Notes under the pieces: model-generated
Database searches by the model: none
What the model saw: the letters and a program-made list of their open reading frames with translations, nothing else
What the model was told of the DNA's origin: nothing
Shown here: positions 17,133 through 25,393 of the stretch, in pieces
Layout of the letters: each line of letters starts with the position of its first letter
Position numbering within the stretch: the stretch's first letter is position 1
Source of the DNA: G963662905 sp965230045
GTDB lineage: Bacteria > Bacteroidota > Bacteroidia > Bacteroidales > WRLA01
NCBI GenBank assembly: GCA_965230045.1
Contig: OZ245940.1
Span: forward strand, 2,790,001 to 2,854,000
DNA: 64,000 bases
Reading direction: 5' to 3'
Translations under genes and position numbers: made by a program

Positions 17133-18122
17133 ATGAATTTTAAGAAAATAATAATATTTGTACTTGTTGGCCTGATTGCCCTGTTTTTTATTGTGGCTTT
17201 GATCCTGCCATCTGCTTTGAATGTTTCTGAAAGCAAAATAATTAAAGCCGACGATAAAGTTGTGTACCGCCAGGTGAATATCCTGAAAAACTGGGAGCCC
17301 TGGTCGCCTTTTCTTGAAGCAGACCCCAGCATGAGCCTGGAGTATCAGGGTGCTGAAAGTGGAATAGGCGCAAGGGTTAGCTGGACAAGCAACAATATCG
17401 ATAATGGAATGCTTGAAATTGTAGGTGCAAAAGTTTTCCGGCATTTGAAAATTGATGTTCAAATAGGGGATCATCATGGCGAAATGGCCTACGATATTGA
17501 ACCTTATGGCGACAGCACTGGGATTGTATGGAGCTTTACGATGCCTTTGTCGTATCCCTGGGAGCGATATCTTGGGATTTTCATGAAACCTCAACTCCAA
17601 AAAACCTTTAAAGATGGTTTGGTAAATCTGGCTTATATCGCCGAACAATTTGAAACAACTTTGATTGTGCACCAGGGCAGCCTTGAACCGGCTTATGCCT
17701 TATCCATTGTGGATTCCGCTTCTTTTGACAATCTTCAGCAAGTGCAGCGTATTGCATATCAGGAGATTGCGGATTATGTGAATGCTAATGGGGCTGAGAT
17801 AATCGGTCCGGCATATTGTATTTTTTACCGTTATAACCCAAAAAACACAGTCGTTTTTGAAGTGGGATATCCTGTAAATCAGGTGATTGACGGAAAAGAG
17901 CGTATCCATATGGTGAATACGCCTTCGGGCGGTGTGGTATCGGCCAGCCATTTTGGGGCGCATACGGGTTTGATGGATGCGCATTCAGAGATTCAGAAAT
18001 ATATCCGACGGAGCGGCTTGAAATGGAATGGCCCGCCATGGGAAGTTTATGTAACCGATACCCAGTTGGAACCGGATACAAGCCGCTGGCAAACAAAAGT
18101 GTTTTACCCAATAGAAGAATAA
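17133..18122 (+). CDS. SRPBCC-domain plus GyrI-like effector-binding protein
   Basis: A 329-residue protein with one N-terminal membrane segment (about residues 5-27). Residues about 35-175 have the SRPBCC (START/Bet v 1-like) ligand-binding pattern (NILKNWEPWSPFLEADPSM, GIVWSFTMPLSYPWERYLG). Residues about 185-329 resemble the GyrI-like effector-binding domain of AraC-family regulators, without DNA-binding helices (QEIADYVNANGAEIIGPAY, WEVYVTD). This combination is recurrent in Bacteroidota and suggests a small-molecule binder tethered to the inner membrane; the ligand is unknown. The radical SAM gene follows after 11 bp. Confidence 0.8.
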   Translation: MNFKKIIIFVLVGLIALFFIVALILPSALNVSESKIIKADDKVVYRQVNILKNWEPWSPFLEADPSMSLEYQGAESGIGARVSWTSNNIDNGMLEIVGAKVFRHLKIDVQIGDHHGEMAYDIEPYGDSTGIVWSFTMPLSYPWERYLGIFMKPQLQKTFKDGLVNLAYIAEQFETTLIVHQGSLEPAYALSIVDSASFDNLQQVQRIAYQEIADYVNANGAEIIGPAYCIFYRYNPKNTVVFEVGYPVNQVIDGKERIHMVNTPSGGVVSASHFGAHTGLMDAHSEIQKYIRRSGLKWNGPPWEVYVTDTQLEPDTSRWQTKVFYPIEE

Positions 18123-18133
18123 TAATTTTTAAT

Positions 18134-19093
18134 ATGGATCAGATTACCTTCGGTCCGGTGCCATCGCGCCGGCTCGGACGGAGTATCGGTATCAACAATA
18201 TCCCGCCCGAAATCAAAATTTGCTCATTTTCATGCGTTTACTGCCAGCTAGGGCGTGAATGCCGCATGAGCCTGCAGCCGCAAACTTTTTATCACCCTTG
18301 CGATATCAGCGATGCTGTGGAACAAAAACTCAATAAGCTGAAAAAGTCAGACGAAACAGTTGATTACCTGACAATCGTTCCCGATGGTGAACCCACGCTG
18401 GATGAGAACCTTGCGGAAACGGTACGCTTGCTGAAACAATTTGATATTCCGCTGGCCATCATCACCAATGGTACACAATTGAAACGCTATGAGGTGGTGG
18501 AAGTGCTCAATCAAATTGATTTGGTTTCCGTAAAAGTGGATGCCGGTTTTGAAGAAAGCTGGCGTAAAGTGGACCGTCCGGTTAAAGGTATTGAATTTCA
18601 GGAACACTTGAAAGGAATAAGAGATTTTGCCGTTCAGTTTCCCGGAATGTTGATTACCGAAAGCATGCTCATCAGGGATATGAACACAGCAAAAGAAGAG
18701 CTCACACAAATGGCCGGGTTTATAGCGAATCTGGAACCGGCAACGGCTTATATCTCCGTTCCAACACGACCTACTGCCATTGCTGAAGCTTTGCCTCCAA
18801 CTGAAAATCAGCTTAATATGGCTTATCAGATTTATTCTGAAGCAGGTTTGAATACTGAATTGCTTAGCGGTTATGAAGGAAACGAATTTTCTTCTACAGG
18901 CAATGTTCATGATGATATTCTGGCGATCACGGCAGTACATCCCATGCGCGAAGATGCCTTGTTTCAGTTTATCAGTAAGAACAATGGGGATGGCTCGCTT
19001 GTTAAAATGATGCTGAAGCAGGACGAACTGCGGTGTTCCGAATTTAACGGAAAAAAGTTTTATACACGTAAACTCAAAAAGATCAGTGAGTAA
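18134..19093 (+). CDS. Radical SAM protein (COG0731-like)
   Basis: A 319-residue radical SAM enzyme. The cluster motif C-x3-C-x2-C appears as CSFSCVYCQLG near residue 31, preceded by FGPVPSRRLGRSIGINN, the signature opening of this family. The start is the ATG at 18134; longer frames run into the upstream gene. Typical downstream motifs are TIVPDGEPTLDENL and SVKVDAGFEESWRKVDRP. Residues about 240-319 form a C-terminal extension that may be a winged helix (DDILAITAVHPMREDALFQF). The substrate is unknown. It lies in a tight run of genes: 11 bp after the SRPBCC gene, and 7 bp before the ferredoxin ATG (or overlapping it if the GTG is used), which makes electron transfer from that ferredoxin likely. 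Confidence 0.88.
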   Translation: MDQITFGPVPSRRLGRSIGINNIPPEIKICSFSCVYCQLGRECRMSLQPQTFYHPCDISDAVEQKLNKLKKSDETVDYLTIVPDGEPTLDENLAETVRLLKQFDIPLAIITNGTQLKRYEVVEVLNQIDLVSVKVDAGFEESWRKVDRPVKGIEFQEHLKGIRDFAVQFPGMLITESMLIRDMNTAKEELTQMAGFIANLEPATAYISVPTRPTAIAEALPPTENQLNMAYQIYSEAGLNTELLSGYEGNEFSSTGNVHDDILAITAVHPMREDALFQFISKNNGDGSLVKMMLKQDELRCSEFNGKKFYTRKLKKISE

Positions 19094-19100
19094 AACTCAA

Positions 19101-19418
19101 ATGCATTATTGCCCGGAATGCGGCTATCTAAACTGGCAAGAGTTGGGTACACCGCCTGATGACTGCCCGGACTGCCGTGCGCCGATGCAAAATGCACATG
19201 AGAAAGCTGTTCCGAAAACCGGAAAAAAGAAAAAACCGGAATGCCTCTGTGCACTGCCTGAAATCCAGCAACAAAAATGTACGGCCTGCGGTATATGTAT
19301 TGAGCTTTGCAGCTTTGGTGCAATCCGGCAGGATGATGGTGTTTTTTGTATCCTTCCTTCGCTTTGTGTCCAATGCAGGATTTGCGTGCATAAATGTCCA
19401 TCAAGAGCTATAACTTAA
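19101..19418 (+). CDS. Rubredoxin-like knuckle plus 2[4Fe-4S] ferredoxin
   Basis: A 105-residue redox protein. The N-terminus MHYCPECGYLNW ... CPDC forms two C-x2-C knuckles like a rubredoxin or zinc ribbon. After a lysine-rich linker come two C-x2-C-x2-C-x3-C clusters (CTACGICIELC and CVQCRICVHKC). I prefer the ATG at 19101; a GTG at 19086 in frame would overlap the radical SAM gene by 8 bp and add five residues. The probable role is electron delivery to the upstream radical SAM enzyme. Confidence 0.82.
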   Translation: MHYCPECGYLNWQELGTPPDDCPDCRAPMQNAHEKAVPKTGKKKKPECLCALPEIQQQKCTACGICIELCSFGAIRQDDGVFCILPSLCVQCRICVHKCPSRAIT

Positions 19419-19467
19419 TGTCAATTAAATAATTATAGTTGTTAACTAATTTATAAGTTTAGATATT

Positions 19468-20079
19468 ATGAAGATCATTTGCATCGGTAGGAATTACGCA
19501 GAGCATGCGAAGGAACTCAATAACCCACTGCCCGAAAAGCCGGTTTTTTTTATGAAACCTGAAACCTCTTTGCTGCTTCGAAACCGTCCTTTTTACTATC
19601 CGGATTACAGCAATGACATCCATTTCGAAACCGAACTAGTGCTGAAAATTAGCCGTAACGGAAAGCATATCCAGGAGGAATTTGCCCATCGTTATTATGA
19701 TGAAATCGGTATCGGCATTGATCTTACAGCCCGCGACCTTCAAAGCGAATGCAAGAAAAAAGGATTGCCCTGGGAAATTGCCAAAGCCTTTGACAGCTCC
19801 GCACCTTTAGGTGAGTTTGTGCCCAAAGAAAAGCTCAACCTGGTTGATGGCATACGTTTTCGCTTGAATATCAACGGGGAAACAAGGCAAAGCGGAAATT
19901 CTTCCGATATGATTTTCTCTTTCGATAAAATCATTGCGTATGTTTCCCAATTTGTAACTTTGAAAATGGGCGACCTCATTTTTACCGGCACACCCGAAGG
20001 CGTGGGGCCTTTGAAGCAAGGCGATCTGCTGGAGGCGTTTATCGAAGGGGAACAATTGCTGCGTACACGTATTAAGTAA
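19468..20079 (+). CDS. Fumarylacetoacetate hydrolase-family protein
   Basis: A 203-residue FAH-superfamily enzyme. It opens with the family's CIGRNYAEHAKEL and has the metal-binding IHFETELVLKI (Glu-x-Glu near residues 54-56), IGIDLTARDLQ, AKAFDSSAPLG and the end motif LIFTGTPEGVGPL. Such short members act as acylpyruvate hydrolases or oxaloacetate decarboxylases/tautomerases; which applies here cannot be told. It follows the ferredoxin by 49 bp and precedes the polymerase gene by 20 bp. Confidence 0.88.
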   Translation: MKIICIGRNYAEHAKELNNPLPEKPVFFMKPETSLLLRNRPFYYPDYSNDIHFETELVLKISRNGKHIQEEFAHRYYDEIGIGIDLTARDLQSECKKKGLPWEIAKAFDSSAPLGEFVPKEKLNLVDGIRFRLNINGETRQSGNSSDMIFSFDKIIAYVSQFVTLKMGDLIFTGTPEGVGPLKQGDLLEAFIEGEQLLRTRIK

Positions 20080-20099
20080 TTGATTTTCAATAATCCGAA

Positions 20100-23039
20100 A
20101 TGTTTCTGAATGCACATACCTATTTTAGCCTGCGCTTTGGTGTGCTTTCGCCGGAACATTTTGTCGAAGAGGCCAAAAAGTTTGGTATCCGCTCCTTTGT
20201 TCTGAGCGATATCAATAATTCCACCGCTGTTTTTGATGTGCTGCGCTTCTGCCGCAAAGCAGGTATCAAAATGATTCCCGGAATTGATTTTCGCATTGAC
20301 GGGATTCAAAAATATATTGGTATTGCCCGTAATGCAGATGGTTTTCACCAACTTAACCATTTTTTGAGCGATATCAATATCCAAAAAAAAAGGCTGCCGG
20401 ATCGCGCTCCTGCTTTGCCCGGCGTTTTTTTTGTCTATCCGGCCCAAACATTCCCTTCCGATTTTCGGGATGATGAATTTTGCGGCATTCATTATGATGA
20501 GCTAAACCGGATCGATTATCGTTTTAAGCTAATTCCTTATCATAAACAGCTGATATTGCATACTTTGCTGTTTTCTTCGGAAGAGGAACATGAATTGCAC
20601 CGTCATCTGGTTGCCATCGATCATAATACTTTGCTCACCAAAGTCCCGGAAGATTGCCTGGCAAAAAATGACAGTTTTTTTATTTCTGAGGCGGATTTGG
20701 AAAAACGATTTGCATCAAAGCCCCATTTGATTGAAAATACCCGTAAACTGCTTTCGAATTGTGGCTTTGATTTTGATTTCCAGGGATTAAAGAATAAAAA
20801 ATCTTTTACCCAAAGTATTGAAGGGGATCACAAGTTGCTCCGTGCATTGTTGGAAAAAGGTTTAAACAACCGCTATGGCAGCAACAACAAAATCGCGAGG
20901 GAAAGAGCCTTTCGGGAGCTTAAAGTAATTCAGGATTTGGGCTTTGCTGCTTATTTCCTGATTACCTGGGATATTGTTCAGTTTTCGATGAAACAGGGAT
21001 ATTATCATGTGGGGCGGGGCAGTGGCGCAAACAGCATCGTGGCTTATTGCCTGCGGATAACCGATGTGGATCCCATCGAGCTGGATTTGTATTTTGAGCG
21101 CTTCATCAACAAAGCGCGTTCCAGTCCGCCCGATTTTGATATTGATTACAGCTGGAAGGAACGTGATGAAGTACAGAAATATATTTTCCGGAAATATGGC
21201 GATCATGCGGCTTTGTTGGGCGTAAATTCTACTTTTCGTTCCAAATCCATTTACCGGGAACTGGGTAAAGTGTATGGTTTGCCCAAAGCCGAAATTGATC
21301 AGTTGGTCGAACATCCCGGGCGGGAGGAAAATAAAAATGATATTACTTTCAAAATTCATAAAATTGCGCAAAAGCAGGCCAATTTCCCCAATATCCGCAG
21401 CATCCATGCAGGAGGGATCCTGATTTCTGAAAAACCCATCACTTATTTTGGTGCATTGGATATGCCGCCTAAGGGCTTTCCGACCATACAGTGGGATATG
21501 TATCTGTCTGAGAGTATTGGCTTTGAGAAGCTTGATATTCTTTCTCAAAGAGGCATCGGCCATATTCGCGATGCGGCGGCTTTGGTGAGGGAGCGCAAAG
21601 CTGTGGATGTTGATGTGCACGATATTCCCCGTTTCAAAACAGATAAACATTCCATAGAGCTTTTGAAGCAAGGCGAGACCATTGGCTGTTTTTATATTGA
21701 AAGCCCGGCAATGCGCGGTTTGTTGCGCAAGCTCAGGTGCGCGGATTATATCACATTGGTGGCGGCCAGCTCGATTATTCGTCCGGGAGTGGCGCGTTCG
21801 GGCATGATGAAGGAATACATCCGCCGCTTTCATCATCCCGAAAGCATTCAGTACCTCCATCCGGTGATGAAAGAACAGCTCGAAGAAACCTATGGCGTAA
21901 TGGTTTATCAGGAAGATGTGCTTAAAGTTTGTCATCATTATGCGGGCTTGGACCTCACGGACGCCGATGTTTTGCGCCGTGCGATGAGCGGGAAATACCG
22001 TTCAAAAAAAGAATTTGAGCGCATTGTGCAGCGTTTTTTTGAAAAGAGCCGCGGACTGGGGCGTCCGGAAGCGGTTACGCGCGAGGTTTGGCGGCAGATT
22101 GAGTCTTTCGCAGGTTATTCCTTTAGTAAGGCGCATTCAGCTTCTTATGCGGTCGAAAGTTTTCAGAGTTTATTCCTGAAAGCGCATTATCCACTGGAAT
22201 TTATGTGTTCGGTGATTAATAATTTTGGTGGTTTTTACCATTCGTGGGTATATTTTAATGAAGCGCAAAGGCTGGGAGGAAAGGTGGAGCTGCCATGCGT
22301 AAACCATTCGGAAAAGCTGACCACTTTGCATGGAAATGATTTTTATATTGGCTTTACGCATATCAAAAGCCTGGAAACGCAGCTGGCTCATGATATTGTT
22401 GCTGAACGCGATAAGAATGGTTTATTCCTTGATCTCTACGATTTTATACGGCGCGTGGGGGCAGGGAAGGAGCAAATGGTCATCCTGATCCGCTCGGGGG
22501 CGTTTCGCTTTACAGGGCAAAACAAACCGGCTATGCTGTGGGAAATGCATTTGCATGAGCCATCGCGCAAAAGGCGGAAGCAGCCTGAGCAGGAGCTGTT
22601 TGAAGTTCCGGCAAAGCGTTATCGCCTGCCTCCTTTGAAATCGGATGTGCTGGCATATGTTTATGATGAAATGGAATTGATTGGCTTTCCGGTGAGTATG
22701 AGCATGTTTGAACTGCTGCAAACCCGATTTCGGGGTGAAATTATGGCCAACGATATGATGAACAACCTTGGGCAGAAAGTGCGCATGCTGGGACGTTTGG
22801 TTACGCTAAAATACGTAAAAACAGTAAAGGGTGACTTGATGCATTTTGCCACTTTTGTGGATGTGGACGGTCAGCTTTTTGATAGCGTACATTTTCCACC
22901 TGTTTTGAAAGAATGGCCGTTCAGGGGCTATGGTATTTATTTGATTTTGGGTAAAGTAGTGGAAGAATTTGGCTATCCTATGCTGGAAGCAGAAAAGCTG
23001 GCCCTGATGCCATTGAAATCTGATCCGCGTTCAAAATAA
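20100..23039 (+). CDS. dnaE: DNA polymerase III alpha subunit, short DnaE-type
   Basis: A 979-residue C-family polymerase, shorter than replicative DnaE (about 1,150 or more). The palm is clear: YHVGRGSGANSIVAYCLRIT, then PPDFDIDYSWKERDEV near residue 344 with the two catalytic aspartates. The region SFAGYSFSKAHSASYAVESF and an OB-fold-like C-terminus (KVRMLGRLVTLKYVKT) follow. The N-terminal PHP domain has lost key metal ligands: it opens LNAHTYFS where family members have LH-x-HS, and LSDINNS replaces the usual DH. Length and degenerate PHP suggest an accessory or error-prone DnaE rather than the replicase; in that role it would work with a Y-family enzyme such as the dinB product at 0.7 kb. 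Confidence 0.9.
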   Translation: MFLNAHTYFSLRFGVLSPEHFVEEAKKFGIRSFVLSDINNSTAVFDVLRFCRKAGIKMIPGIDFRIDGIQKYIGIARNADGFHQLNHFLSDINIQKKRLPDRAPALPGVFFVYPAQTFPSDFRDDEFCGIHYDELNRIDYRFKLIPYHKQLILHTLLFSSEEEHELHRHLVAIDHNTLLTKVPEDCLAKNDSFFISEADLEKRFASKPHLIENTRKLLSNCGFDFDFQGLKNKKSFTQSIEGDHKLLRALLEKGLNNRYGSNNKIARERAFRELKVIQDLGFAAYFLITWDIVQFSMKQGYYHVGRGSGANSIVAYCLRITDVDPIELDLYFERFINKARSSPPDFDIDYSWKERDEVQKYIFRKYGDHAALLGVNSTFRSKSIYRELGKVYGLPKAEIDQLVEHPGREENKNDITFKIHKIAQKQANFPNIRSIHAGGILISEKPITYFGALDMPPKGFPTIQWDMYLSESIGFEKLDILSQRGIGHIRDAAALVRERKAVDVDVHDIPRFKTDKHSIELLKQGETIGCFYIESPAMRGLLRKLRCADYITLVAASSIIRPGVARSGMMKEYIRRFHHPESIQYLHPVMKEQLEETYGVMVYQEDVLKVCHHYAGLDLTDADVLRRAMSGKYRSKKEFERIVQRFFEKSRGLGRPEAVTREVWRQIESFAGYSFSKAHSASYAVESFQSLFLKAHYPLEFMCSVINNFGGFYHSWVYFNEAQRLGGKVELPCVNHSEKLTTLHGNDFYIGFTHIKSLETQLAHDIVAERDKNGLFLDLYDFIRRVGAGKEQMVILIRSGAFRFTGQNKPAMLWEMHLHEPSRKRRKQPEQELFEVPAKRYRLPPLKSDVLAYVYDEMELIGFPVSMSMFELLQTRFRGEIMANDMMNNLGQKVRMLGRLVTLKYVKTVKGDLMHFATFVDVDGQLFDSVHFPPVLKEWPFRGYGIYLILGKVVEEFGYPMLEAEKLALMPLKSDPRSK

Positions 23040-23890
23040 CACTTGACTTTTTCTGATATATTGTTTCCATTGATTAAATATGCATGATGTAATCGCTTCT
23101 ATCATAGTTTCATTTACCATTTTGAAAACAATGGTATCTCCGATAAAAAATATTATTAGCTCTTTTGTTGAAATATTTTAGATAGTAAATTGCCAAAATA
23201 ATGCGATAGTGGCATTATGCACATACTAATTTTTTCATTTTTGTGCCGATTAGGAGCATTTCTTGCGTGTACTTATGCACCATGGCAACTGTCCCTGCTG
23301 ATTGGTGATAAGCAATACCGGCCCGATACTTACACATAGGAGAGAGGGTAAATGTTCCTTCTTTTGGGCTGATAAAATATCTCCGGGCATAACAAATATT
23401 GTTTTTGATGATGCCATAGAGTTGTCTTTTCAGAAATTTAGCCCGGAATCAATGCGCTTTTAACGAGCCGATAATCTGTGCTTCCTTTCATCCTTCAAAC
23501 TTATTGCTTTTTTGTTTTGGTAAAATGCCCGTCAGTTTGAATTACTGATTCCCCAGGACTGTTCAAGTGAGAAAAAAAAGTACAGTTTACAGCCTGACAT
23601 TTTGTCAAATTGATATAGTTATAATTTTATAAAATAAATAAAATCAGTTTGTAATATTATTTTGTTAAAGTGAATTATTGGTTAACGAGAACAAACTGAT
23701 TTGGATTTAGCAGGACAATGTCTGTCGAAAAATCCCCAATCGACCGTGTGATTTTTTTGTGTTCTGAGCAGGAGTAATTCCGTTAAACGCCTTTATTTAA
23801 ATCAAAAAAAGCGTCCTTGAACAAAATGCTTTATAAGGTGACAATAAAATTATAGGTGCAATTAATTTTTTGTGAAACTCCTCCATCTGT

Positions 23891-24075
23891 TTTTAACCTG
23901 AATAATTCACAAAATATTCTATTACGCACATAAACCGCTGCAATAGAAAGGAATGCTATCTTTTTGGTGCTCAAAAGAGCTACGGCTATTCCTGTGCGCC
24001 AAAAATCTGCGCTCCCTTTCTCTTATTGCGTTTTGCGTGCTCATGACGAAATTTCATGAATTAATCAGGTTAAAA
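23891..24075 (+). mobile_element. Mini-element M3 copy 1
   Basis: The ends are TTTTAACCTGAATAATTCA (23891-23909) and the complement of TTTTAACCTGATTAATTCA (24057-24075), 18 of 19 positions complementary. The interior is itself a long imperfect palindrome: GGAATGCTATC...TTTTTGGTGC faces GCGCCAAAAATCTGCGCTCCC-type sequence. Two further copies lie at 28092 and 46138, both in the opposite orientation. No target duplication is visible. Confidence 0.75.
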
Positions 24076-24229
24076 AAAACGCATCAGGTTTTTCGCTCCG
24101 GCTTTTTATGTATGATGAATATCGCGCCAATCATTTTGTTTTTCTTGCTGCAACAAGCTCCTGCGACTCCATTCCTTTAGTATGTGTCAAAAAAATTAAT
24201 GTAAGTTTTAAAATTTATAAATATTATTA

Positions 24230-24237
24230 TATCTTTG
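24230..24237 (+). promoter_or_regulatory. -7 box upstream of the LamG gene
   Basis: TATCTTTG matches the Bacteroidota TAnnTTTG -7 element and lies 49 bp before the ATG at 24287. No strong -33 TTTG was identified. Confidence 0.5.
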
Positions 24238-24286
24238 CTGGAACATAAAAGTTGAATTTAAAACCAACCAAATTTTTGTCTTTATT

Positions 24287-25279
24287 ATGAAAAAGTTATA
24301 CCTGCTGTTTCTCCTGTTTATCAGCCTCAGTGCCACTGCGCAAATTTCAAACTGTTTAAGTTTTGATGGTGCTAATGATTACGTTAATATTGGAGATATT
24401 AATGATTTGGGCACATCTGATTTTACACTGGAGGCATGGATAAATATATTAGATCCATATTCCGCTAATAAAATTGTTAATAAAGGCTTGACATCATCAG
24501 GGACTCCGGAAAATGCTGGTTATGCATTAAGGGCTTCATATTATACTCCTTTTGGGGTTGAATTCCATATGGGTGACTCAAGCGGGGTCTACGCCAGTGT
24601 TCGATATGATGGAGTTATTCCTGAAAAATGGTTTCATCTTGCGGGGGTTCGGGAAGGAAAAAACATGTATCTGTATCTTGATGGAGAATTGGTGGCGCAG
24701 GATTCTACTGAATTTGTTTACAATACTAATACCAATATACCGCTAACTATTGGTGCAATGTATAAGATGGGTGGCGGAAACTGGGACTGGGAATATTTTA
24801 AAGGCTATATAGATGAAGTACGCATTTGGAATGTGGCAAGAAGTGCCGAAGAAATTATGGAGCATAAATCCTGTGCCATTGATGAGCCAACTGACAATTT
24901 GATAGCAGTATATAATTTTAATCAGCAGACAGGCCGTGTAGCAATTGATGCAAGCGGGCATGAAAATCACGGTGCTTTTGTCTATGACCCTATCTGGATG
25001 AATTCTCCGGTTGCACCACATTGCAGTGCGTCTTCAGTGGAAGAAGATAGTTTTGTTACTGATGTGTGTCTGTTTCCAAATCCAGTTCAGGACAATCTTC
25101 ATATCGAAGGCTTAGCTCCGAATACCAGAATTAAAGTTTATAATTCGAGTGGTATGTTAGTGCTTGAAGCCATGATGACAAATGATAAAATTGACCTGAA
25201 TTATCTTGAGCCGGGCTTATATGTGGTTTCGGCTATTTTGGATAATAAGGTGGTGAACTACAAGATTGCTAAAAAATAA
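24287..25279 (+). CDS. LamG-like secreted protein with T9SS sorting domain
   Basis: A 330-residue secreted protein. The signal peptide (1-18) ends ATAQ. Residues about 20-215 form a LamG/concanavalin-like jelly roll: CLSFDGANDYVNIGD, FTLEAWIN, MYLYLDGELVAQ and GYIDEVRIWNVARSAEEI are all diagnostic. The last 75 residues form a T9SS type A domain (CLFPNPVQDNLHIEG ... LEPGLYVVSAI). It is probably a surface-attached carbohydrate- or protein-binding module. It has its own terminator, so it is separate from the downstream GH2 gene. Confidence 0.9.
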   Translation: MKKLYLLFLLFISLSATAQISNCLSFDGANDYVNIGDINDLGTSDFTLEAWINILDPYSANKIVNKGLTSSGTPENAGYALRASYYTPFGVEFHMGDSSGVYASVRYDGVIPEKWFHLAGVREGKNMYLYLDGELVAQDSTEFVYNTNTNIPLTIGAMYKMGGGNWDWEYFKGYIDEVRIWNVARSAEEIMEHKSCAIDEPTDNLIAVYNFNQQTGRVAIDASGHENHGAFVYDPIWMNSPVAPHCSASSVEEDSFVTDVCLFPNPVQDNLHIEGLAPNTRIKVYNSSGMLVLEAMMTNDKIDLNYLEPGLYVVSAILDNKVVNYKIAKK

Positions 25280-25311
25280 ACCGGATAACAGGATTTGATT
25301 TTTTTGCCCAG

Positions 25312-25347
25312 GGTTCTGTAAGGTATTCCATGCAGAACCTTTTTTTT
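25312..25347 (+). terminator. Rho-independent terminator after the LamG gene
   Basis: GGTTCTG (25312-25318) pairs with CAGAACC (25333-25339) and is followed by eight T residues. It lies 33 bp after the LamG stop and 46 bp before the GH2 start. Confidence 0.8.
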
Positions 25348-25393
25348 GATGATTTCAAAGATTTCTTTCTTATCTTGCATAAAATTATTCCGC

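Larger units (their letters stand above)
23040..24286. other. 1.25-kb gene-poor region
   Basis: No convincing intact gene. It contains a perfect 12-bp inverted repeat (AAATCAGTTTGT at 23641-23652 and its complement at 23691-23702), M3 copy 1 (23891-24075), and a minus-strand stop-to-stop frame of 77 codons (23215-23448) without a start codon. That frame has protein-like composition and may be a gene remnant. The 75-codon + strand frame at 23953-24180 overlaps the M3 repeat and is not supported. Confidence 0.5.

Noticed and set aside
20862..21938. 358-codon minus-strand frame within dnaE
   Set aside because: Antisense to the polymerase core, including the catalytic motif; not a real gene.
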